Assembly (NCBI RefSeq): GCF_001940235.1
Contig: NZ_MJIE01000003.1
Span: 1-5,821 of the forward strand
Direction: 5' to 3'
Length of the DNA: 5,821 nucleotides
From: Hornefia porci
Lineage (GTDB): Bacteria; Bacillota; Clostridia; Peptostreptococcales; Anaerovoracaceae
In this document: one piece after another, positions 1 through 4,397 of the stretch
Numbering within the stretch: the stretch's first letter is position 1
Layout: the number at the start of each line of letters is the position of its first letter
Notes under the pieces: generated by a model
Seen by the model: the letters and a program-made list of their open reading frames with translations, nothing else
The model's database searches: none
What the model was told of the DNA's origin: nothing
Program-made: the position numbers and the translations under genes

Positions 1-1327
1 AGTATTCCCCGGAGAGTCTCCTCGTCTACGTGGTCGCTGCGGAAGCGCAGATCGTCAGATATTCGATGACGTTTTCCAGCTCTCTCACGTTGCCCGGCCA
101 GTGATAGGCACGGAAGACTTCTCTGTTTTTCTCAGACAGAGTCAGCCGGCGATGGTGCTTCTCCGCGAACACGTCGATGAAGTGGTCGGTCAGCGCATCG
201 ATGTCGTTGATCCGCTCCCGGAGCGGCGGGATGTTGACCGGAATGACGTTCAGCCCGGTAGAAAAGATCCTGCCGGAACGTGCCCTCCGCGATTTTCTTC
301 TTCAGGTCGCTGTTGGTGGCGCGATGAACCGGATGTCCAGCTGAATCGTTTGGTGCCCCTACGCGGTTATTTTTTTGTCCTGAATCGCCCGCAGAAGCTT
401 CACCTGAAGATCCATGGGCATGTCGCCGATTTCGTCCAGGAGAAGCGTGCCGCCGCTGGCCATTTCAAAGAGTCCCGGCTTTCCGCCGGAGTTCGCGCCG
501 GAGAACGCGCCGCGCTCGTAGCCGAAAAGTTCGGATTCCAGCAGATTGGCGGAATCGAGGCACAGTTTACCTTGATGAAGGTCCGTCGCTGCGGTCGCTT
601 TTTCGGTAAATTTCGTCCGCGATGACCTCCTTGCCGACGCCGGATTCTCCGGTGATCAGCACTGTCGCGTCGGTGGGAGCAGCCAGAGCGATGATATCGG
701 AGATTTTTTTCAGCGAGTAGGAAGCGCCGATAAGGCCGGTCACCGGACATGGAAGGAGATTTCGCGTTTTTGTGAATCGTGACGTGCTGCTGTTCCTTGG
801 TGCGGGTCGATTTCGGAAAGGAATCGGCCGTAATCCTCGTGCAGCGCCTGGAGTGAAAGAATCGGACGGCTGCTGACCACCACCTGAGCCAGTTCTCCGT
901 TCCTGTCGAAAATGGGAACGCCTACGGTATATCCGACTTCGGGGGGATCCTTCTTCTGCACTGTAGAGAGGCGGAAAATCTTCTTTTCTCTTTGATGACG
1001 TCCATCGTCGATCCGCCGGTGAACAGAGTGCCCTCGCGGACAATATCGCCGGTGAGGCGTCCCAGGACCTCTTCCGGCTCAATGTTGGTGTTCTTTTTGT
1101 GAGCCGGATTCACATACATGACGCGTCCTTCTTTGTCGGTGATGTAAATGCTGTCGTCGAGGCTGTCCACTACGACCTTGAAATCGATTCCGGCCTCGTG
1201 AAAATAGTGCAGATCAGCCTTGAGGCTCTGCAGCAGCGCCAGGGCGCGTCCGGATCCTTATAGTCTCTCTCTTGACGGCGTCGTCGATTTTTTCAATTAC
1301 TTCCTGTATGGCTACTATCTGATTCAT
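1..1327 (-). pseudogene. PAS-domain sigma-54-dependent activator (second reading, heavily frameshifted, truncated by the window edge)
   Basis: Reverse-complement copy of the gene at 4398-5727. Start codon CAT is at 1325-1327, with ribosome binding site complement CCTCCC at 1333-1338. Within the gene, 15 indels separate it from the other copy: for example a missing C near 39, an extra C near 253-255, missing Gs near 320, 348, 374, 552 and 586, extra Gs near 735 and 804, a missing T near 985, and missing bases near 1246 and 1265. Most are errors here, because the right copy stays in the conserved reading frame. Two places favour this copy. The six-G run 941-946 gives the correct frame through [15 protein letters not shown]. 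The extra Asn codon at 1081-1092 gives [17 protein letters not shown], which fits usual PAS spacing. No single frame gives a full-length protein. Confidence 0.88.
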
Positions 1328-1351
1328 CGCGTCCTCCCGGTTATTTTCCTC

Positions 1352-1379
1352 ATTATACCACCGATGGGCGGAATGATAA
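1352..1379 (-). promoter_or_regulatory. Sigma-70-type promoter of the activator gene (left copy)
   Basis: ATTATA (1352-1357) and TGATAA (1374-1379) are the complements of the -10 and -35 boxes, with the same 16-base spacer as in the right copy. Confidence 0.62.
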
Positions 1380-1408
1380 AGGGAAGGATGAGCACTGAAA
1401 GCAAATTT

Positions 1409-1444
1409 GTTGCCGGACTGCAACGGGAATGACGCTGTGGCAAC
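1409..1444. promoter_or_regulatory. Upstream activator element 1 (left copy)
   Basis: Contains the inverted repeat GTTGC-CGGACT-GCAAC (1409-1424) and a further half-site GCAAC (1440-1444). It lies 42 bases upstream of the -24 GG of the BKACE promoter and about 30 bases from the activator's -35 box. It is one base longer than the other copy because of an extra G at 1439-1440. The match with element 2 shows that the shorter, right-arm form is correct. Confidence 0.75.
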
Positions 1445-1451
1445 TTGAGGG

Positions 1452-1466
1452 CCGCCGGAACGGCGG
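1452..1466. repeat. GC palindrome next to activator element 1
   Basis: CCGCCG-GAA-CGGCGG, a perfect six-base-pair inverted repeat, begins seven bases after element 1 and ends 20 bases before the -24 GG. It may be an additional protein site or a DNA/RNA hairpin. A short T stretch follows on the + strand, but a terminator just before a promoter would mainly block transcription entering from upstream. Its other copy is at 4261-4275. Confidence 0.6.
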
Positions 1467-1485
1467 ATTTTCAATGGCTTTGTGG

Positions 1486-1500
1486 TGGCACAAAGCTTGC
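1486..1500 (+). promoter_or_regulatory. Sigma-54 (-24/-12) promoter of the BKACE gene
   Basis: TGGCAC-AAAGC-TTGC matches the sigma-54 consensus TGGCAC-N5-TTGC, with GG (1487-1488) and GC (1499-1500) exactly ten bases apart. Transcription should start near 1512, giving a leader of about 58 bases. A sigma-54-type activator is encoded divergently next door, which supports the call. The element is identical in both arms. Confidence 0.88.
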
Positions 1501-1523
1501 GTTTGTATATGTGCGCAAAGAGA

Positions 1524-1539
1524 ACGGCGACAGCGCCGT
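1524..1539 (+). other. Hairpin in the BKACE mRNA leader
   Basis: ACGGCG-ACAG-CGCCGT forms a perfect six-base-pair stem with a four-base loop. It starts about 12 bases after the predicted transcription start and ends 13 bases before AGGAGG. CATATTTTG follows. It could stabilise the 5' end or act as a weak attenuator; nothing in the sequence decides. Confidence 0.5.
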
Positions 1540-1569
1540 CATATTTTGTAGCAGGAGGAAACAAAAATT

Positions 1570-2415
1570 ATGTATGAAACACGGAGACTGAATGACAAAA
1601 GTAAGGTGATCGTGACCGCGGCGCTGACCGGCGCTGTGACCACGAAGAAGGATAACCCGAACCTTCCGACGCAGCCGGAGGAAATCGCGGCGTCCGCATT
1701 GGCGTGCTGTGACGCGGGAGCGTCCGCGGTGCATATTCATGTACGGGATGACAACGATGCGGCCAGCATGAGGTTTGACAAGTTTGAGGAGACGGTAAAG
1801 CTGATCCGGGACGCTGGTTCGCCGCTGGTGCTGAATCTCACGTCCTCCGGAGGTCAGGGCTTTTCGTGGGAGGAGCGCATCCATCCATTCCGGGAACTGA
1901 AGCCGGAGCTGGCCTCCTTTGACGCCGGAACCATGAACTGGCTGAACAGCGTGGTGTTTATGAATGAGCCGGAATTTCTGGAGCTGTGCGGAAAGGAAAT
2001 GATTGCGGCGGGCGTTAAACCGGAGATTGAGATATTCGATATCGGGATGCTGAACACGGCGAAGTATTACATCCGGAAAGGGATTATTCAGGAGCCGGCG
2101 CACTTCCAGCTCTGCCTCGGCGCGGCCGGTGGAATGGAGGCGACGACGGAAAATCTGCTGTACCTCGTCAATCACCTTCCGGAGAAATGCACCTGGAGCG
2201 CTTTCGGTATCGGGAAGGGAGCCAATGAGATCATGATGGCGGCTCTCGCCTTAGGCGGCAACGTGCGCGTGGGGCTGGAGGACAATGTCTACTACAACAA
2301 AGGCCAGCTGGCGGAATCTAATCAGCAGTTCGTCGCGCGGGTGAAGCGCATCGTGGAGGAGCTGGGAAAAACCGTGGCGACGCCGGATGAGGCCCGCAGT
2401 ATACTGGGCGTGTAG
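1570..2415 (+). CDS. BKACE / DUF849 family beta-keto acid cleavage enzyme (3-keto-5-aminohexanoate cleavage enzyme-like), intact
   Basis: Complete 281-residue protein, near the usual length for this Zn-dependent TIM-barrel family. Members condense a beta-keto acid with acetyl-CoA and split it into acetoacetate and a new CoA thioester. The ATG follows AGGAGG (1553-1558) by 11 bases. Family signatures in order: VIVTAALTGAVTTKKDNPNL (13-32), PTQPEEIA, VHIHVRD (54-60) with the metal-binding His55 and His57, NLTSSGG (89-95), PEIEIFDIGM (151-160), GIGKGANEIMMAALALGGNV (213-232), GLEDN (235-239) with the likely third zinc ligand Glu237 and catalytic Asp238, and the C-terminal TVATPDEARSILGV. Ligand roles come from family knowledge. 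The substrate cannot be read from sequence: only kce of lysine fermentation and a few others are defined, and no other lysine-fermentation gene is in view, so I give no symbol. Its own sigma-54 promoter lies upstream and a cyclase-family gene follows. Confidence 0.95.
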   Translation: MYETRRLNDKSKVIVTAALTGAVTTKKDNPNLPTQPEEIAASALACCDAGASAVHIHVRDDNDAASMRFDKFEETVKLIRDAGSPLVLNLTSSGGQGFSWEERIHPFRELKPELASFDAGTMNWLNSVVFMNEPEFLELCGKEMIAAGVKPEIEIFDIGMLNTAKYYIRKGIIQEPAHFQLCLGAAGGMEATTENLLYLVNHLPEKCTWSAFGIGKGANEIMMAALALGGNVRVGLEDNVYYNKGQLAESNQQFVARVKRIVEELGKTVATPDEARSILGV

Positions 2416-2446
2416 AAGATCTGCTGCCCGGGCGGGCGGAAAATCC

Positions 2447-2481
2447 GTTGCCTGACTGCAACGATCTGCGCGTGATGCAAC
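2447..2481. promoter_or_regulatory. Upstream activator element 2, between BKACE and cyclase (left copy)
   Basis: GTTGC-CTGACT-GCAAC (2447-2462) differs from the inverted repeat of element 1 at one of 16 bases. A third half-site GCAAC is at 2477-2481, again 14 bases away. It begins 32 bases after the BKACE stop and ends 78 bases upstream of the -24 GG of the cyclase promoter, a normal distance for an enhancer site. Confidence 0.77.
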
Positions 2482-2486
2482 AGAAA

Positions 2487-2502
2487 CCGCCGCAGGCGGC
2501 GG
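2487..2502. terminator. GC hairpin after BKACE, next to activator element 2: weak terminator or regulatory palindrome
   Basis: CCGCCG-CAGG-CGGCGG (six base pairs or more) lies about 70 bases after the BKACE stop. TTTTGTT follows only after eight intervening bases, so an intrinsic terminator would be weak. The same type of palindrome sits beside element 1, which also makes a regulatory role possible. Separate transcription of the cyclase from its own promoter fits either view. Confidence 0.45.
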
Positions 2503-2558
2503 GGATCAGCTTTTGTTGAAGCGTTGAAAACATGCGGATTGCAGCAAATCCGACGGAA

Positions 2559-2573
2559 TGGCATACCCTTTGC
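2559..2573 (+). promoter_or_regulatory. Sigma-54 (-24/-12) promoter of the cyclase gene
   Basis: TGGCAT-ACCCT-TTGC keeps GG (2560-2561) and GC (2572-2573) ten bases apart and deviates from the best consensus only in the last base of the -24 box. The start is predicted near 2585, with an AT-rich leader of about 55 bases. It sits in the BKACE-cyclase gap, so the cyclase is probably transcribed from its own promoter rather than only by readthrough. Confidence 0.78.
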
Positions 2574-2639
2574 TAATTAATATAAGCAGATACGTATTAC
2601 AGTTGTGATTCAATATGCGAAAATAAAAGGAGAAGAAAA

Positions 2640-2823
2640 ATGGGTAAACAAGTATTAGTCGACTTATCACATCCGTTCGGCAGAGGAAATCCGCTCTGGC
2701 CGTCCAACGGCGATTTCCATATCGACAGAGTGCAGCATATGCCGATGCACTAACAGACTGCTGCAGACCTTCAATGATTTCCATATGCATAACTCGACTC
2801 ACGCGGATTCCCCGTCTCACGTG
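2640..2823 (+). pseudogene. Cyclase family metal hydrolase (second reading, N-terminal 61 residues, frameshifted)
   Basis: Left-arm copy of the same gene. The ATG at 2640 follows AAGGAG (2627-2632). One extra A near 2752-2753 turns the Tyr codon TAC into a TAA stop (2751-2753) after 37 residues. Beyond it this copy, unlike the other, has the correct bases for LLQTFNDFHMHNSTHAD. Each arm therefore carries one error here and only their combination restores the frame. The gene ends at the CACGTG fold-back (2818-2823). The downstream gene order (activator, then BKACE, then cyclase) suggests one catabolic cluster, with the cyclase acting before or after the keto-acid cleavage; that is inference. 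Confidence 0.85.
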
Positions 2824-2910
2824 CTTCTTCGGGATGTCCAGACATACCGCCGGTCCGTAGTAATTCTCCAGCGGAAGCTCGTGAGTGTAGGCGCCCTCCG
2901 GAATCACGTG
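2818..2910. other. Fold-back junction: CACGTG, 81-base loop, CACGTG
   Basis: The arms stop matching at CACGTG 2818-2823 and resume at CACGTG 2905-2910, leaving 2824-2904 as a single-copy loop. Read on the - strand, the loop is a continuous in-frame extension of the cyclase gene, so it is ordinary genomic sequence. The real join is at 2818-2823. To its left, the sense-strand codons end in Ser-His-Val (TCT CAC GTG). To its right lies the antisense of Lys-His-Val (AAG CAC GTG), 29 codons further into the gene. The self-complementary hexamer is microhomology shared by both sites. Confidence 0.9.
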
Positions 2911-3088
2911 AGACGGGGAATCCGCGTGAGTCGAGTTATGCATATGGAAATCATTGAAGGTCTGGCAGCAGTCTGTAGTGCATCGGCATATGCTGCACTC
3001 TGTCGATATGGAAATCGCCGTTGGACGGCCAGAGCGGATTTCCTCTGCCGAACGGATGTGATAAGTCGACTAATACTTGTTTACCCAT
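2818..3088 (-). pseudogene. Cyclase family (kynurenine formamidase-like) metal hydrolase, N-terminal 90 residues, truncated at the fold-back
   Basis: The start CAT is at 3086-3088, seven bases from the AAGGAG-type site (complement at 3096-3101). After removal of one extra base (GG 2964-2965), it reads MGKQVLVDLSHPFGRGNPLW, then DFHIDRVQHMPMHYRLLQTF, then DFHMHNSTHADSPSH (about 46-60), then the IPEGAYTHELPLENYYGPAV region (62-81) and CLDIPKKHV (82-90). The His-x-Ser-Thr-His-x-Asp-x-Pro-x-His signature matches the family motif HxGTHxDxPxH, whose His and Asp side chains bind Zn or Mn; Ser stands where Gly is usual. The family includes kynurenine formamidases, isatin hydrolase and other amide or lactone hydrolases, so the substrate is unknown. 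Full members are roughly 210-260 residues, so more than half is missing. The frame continuing below 2818 is chimeric and should not be translated. Confidence 0.85.
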
Positions 3089-3154
3089 TTTTCTTCTCCT
3101 TTTATTTTCGCATATTGAATCACAACTGTAATACGTATCTGCTTATATTAATTA

Positions 3155-3169
3155 GCAAAGGGTATGCCA
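3155..3169 (-). promoter_or_regulatory. Sigma-54 promoter of the cyclase gene (right-arm copy)
   Basis: Reverse complement of 2559-2573: GCAA at 3155-3158 and ATGCCA at 3164-3169. Identical to the left copy. Confidence 0.76.
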
Positions 3170-3225
3170 TTCCGTCGGATTTGCTGCAATCCGCATGTTT
3201 TCAACGCTTCAACAAAAGCTGATCC

Positions 3226-3241
3226 CCGCCGCCTGCGGCGG
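3226..3241. terminator. GC hairpin after BKACE (right copy)
   Basis: Reverse complement of 2487-2502. On the + strand it is followed directly by TTTCTGTT, but no gene on that strand ends here. Confidence 0.43.
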
Positions 3242-3246
3242 TTTCT

Positions 3247-3281
3247 GTTGCATCACGCGCAGATCGTTGCAGTCAGGCAAC
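3247..3281. promoter_or_regulatory. Upstream activator element 2 (right copy)
   Basis: GTTGC (3247-3251), 14 bases, GTTGC (3266-3270), six bases (AGTCAG), GCAAC (3277-3281). Identical to the left copy at 2447-2481. Confidence 0.76.
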
Positions 3282-3312
3282 GGATTTTCCGCCCGCCCGG
3301 GCAGCAGATCTT

Positions 3313-4157
3313 CTACACGCCCAGTATACTGCGGGCCTCATCCGGCGTCGCCACGGTTTTTCCCAGCTCCTCCACGATGCGCTTCACCCGCGCGACGAAC
3401 TGCTGATTAGATTCCGCCAGCTGGCCTTTGTTGTAGTAGACATTGTCCTCCAGCCCACGCGCACGTTGCCGCCTAAGGCGAGAGCCGCCATCATGATCTC
3501 ATTGGCTCCCTTCCCGATACCGAAAGCGCTCCAGGTGCATTTCTCCGGAAGGTGATTGACGAGGTACAGCAGATTTTCCGTCGTCGCCTCCATTCCACCG
3601 GCCGCGCCGAGGCAGAGCTGGAAGTGCGCCGGCTCCTGAATAATCCCTTTCCGGATGTAATACTTCGCCGTGTTCAGCATCCCGATATCGAATATCTCAA
3701 TCTCCGGTTTAACGCCCGCCGCAATCATTTCCTTTCCGCACAGCTCCAGAAATTCCGGCTCATTCATAAACACCACGCTGTTCAGCCAGTTCATGGTTCC
3801 GGCGTCAAAGGAGGCCAGCTCCGGCTTCAGTTCCCGGAATGGATGGATGCGCTCCTCCCACGAAAAGCCCTGACCTCCGGAGGACGTGAGATTCAGCACC
3901 AGCGGCGAACCAGCGTCCCGGATCAGCTTTACCGTCTCCTCAAACTTGTCAAACCTCATGCTGGCCGCATCGTTGTCATCCCGTACATGAATATGCACCG
4001 CGGACGCTCCCGCGTCACAGCACGCCAATGCGGACGCCGCGATTTCCTCCGGCTGCGTCGGAAGGTTCGGGTTATCCTTCTTCGTGGTCACAGCGCCGGT
4101 CAGCGCCGCGGTCACGATCACCTTACTTTTGTCATTCAGTCTCCGTGTTTCATACAT
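3313..4157 (-). pseudogene. BKACE / DUF849 family enzyme (second reading, one-base frameshift)
   Basis: Reverse-complement copy of 1570-2415, identical except for one missing base in the C run 3454-3456. The reading frame is normal from the start at 4157 through GGNVRVG, then shifts at residue 235, immediately before the Glu-Asp metal/catalytic pair, and ends early at 3384. The original stop corresponds to 3313-3315. The other copy keeps the full conserved C-terminus, so the loss is almost certainly an error in this reading rather than gene decay. Confidence 0.92.
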
Positions 4158-4187
4158 AATTTTTGTTTCCTCCTGCTACAAAATATG

Positions 4188-4203
4188 ACGGCGCTGTCGC
4201 CGT
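4188..4203 (-). other. Hairpin in the BKACE mRNA leader (right copy)
   Basis: Reverse complement of 1524-1539, identical in sequence. Confidence 0.48.
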
Positions 4204-4226
4204 TCTCTTTGCGCACATATACAAAC

Positions 4227-4241
4227 GCAAGCTTTGTGCCA
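4227..4241 (-). promoter_or_regulatory. Sigma-54 promoter of the BKACE gene (right-arm copy)
   Basis: Reverse complement of 1486-1500: GCAA at 4227-4230 and GTGCCA at 4236-4241. Identical to the left copy. Confidence 0.86.
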
Positions 4242-4260
4242 CCACAAAGCCATTGAAAAT

Positions 4261-4275
4261 CCGCCGTTCCGGCGG
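4261..4275. repeat. GC palindrome next to activator element 1 (right copy)
   Basis: CCGCCG-TTC-CGGCGG, the reverse complement of 1452-1466 and identical to it. Confidence 0.6.
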
Positions 4276-4282
4276 CCCTCAA

Positions 4283-4317
4283 GTTGCACAGCGTCATTCC
4301 CGTTGCAGTCCGGCAAC
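4283..4317. promoter_or_regulatory. Upstream activator element 1 (right copy, 35 bases)
   Basis: GTTGC (4283-4287), 14 bases, GTTGC (4302-4306), six bases (AGTCCG), GCAAC (4313-4317). Half-site order and spacing are exactly those of element 2, while the 14-base spacer is unrelated. That is what is expected for a protein-binding site. The likely ligand is the divergently encoded sigma-54 activator. Confidence 0.78.
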
Positions 4318-4345
4318 AAATTTGCTTTCAGTGCTCATCCTTCCT

Positions 4346-4373
4346 TTATCATTCCGCCCATCGGTGGTATAAT
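4346..4373 (+). promoter_or_regulatory. Sigma-70-type promoter of the activator gene
   Basis: A perfect TATAAT (4368-4373) is preceded at 16 bases by TTATCA (4346-4351, four of six matches to TTGACA). The start would fall near 4380, a short distance before GGGAGG and the ATG at 4398. Activator element 1 ends about 28 bases upstream, so autoregulation is possible. Confidence 0.65.
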
Positions 4374-4397
4374 GAGGAAAATAACCGGGAGGACGCG

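Larger units (their letters stand above)
1..2823 (+). repeat. Left arm of a 2.8-kb head-to-head inverted repeat
   Basis: This arm is the reverse complement of 2905-5727. I aligned the arms along their whole length. There are 20 differences: 19 one-base indels and one three-base indel (1081-1092 against 4635-4646), with no substitution. Net length change is zero, so both arms are 2,823 bases. Seventeen differences lie in left 1-1466; 1467-2740 has only one. This arm carries most of the errors in the activator gene but the intact BKACE gene. The likely explanation is an amplification or sequencing chimera (see findings), not a genomic repeat. Confidence 0.97.

Noticed and set aside
1452..1466. 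Intrinsic terminator between the divergent genes
   Set aside because: No gene ends here on either strand, and the T stretch is short; a regulatory palindrome is the better description.
1471..2175. 234-residue open frame antisense to BKACE, repeated at 3552-4256
   Set aside because: It is the complement of a well-conserved enzyme gene, has low-complexity Arg/His-rich composition and no family signature. It appears twice only because the region is duplicated by the fold-back.
2506..2943. 145-residue frames running through the loop (also 2785-3222)
   Set aside because: They cross the chimeric junction. Only residues encoded by 2818-2943 on the - strand are genuine cyclase; the rest is antisense sequence.
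3384..4157. Second, divergent BKACE paralogue
   Set aside because: It is identical to the first copy except for one base in a homopolymer run, so it is the same gene read again.
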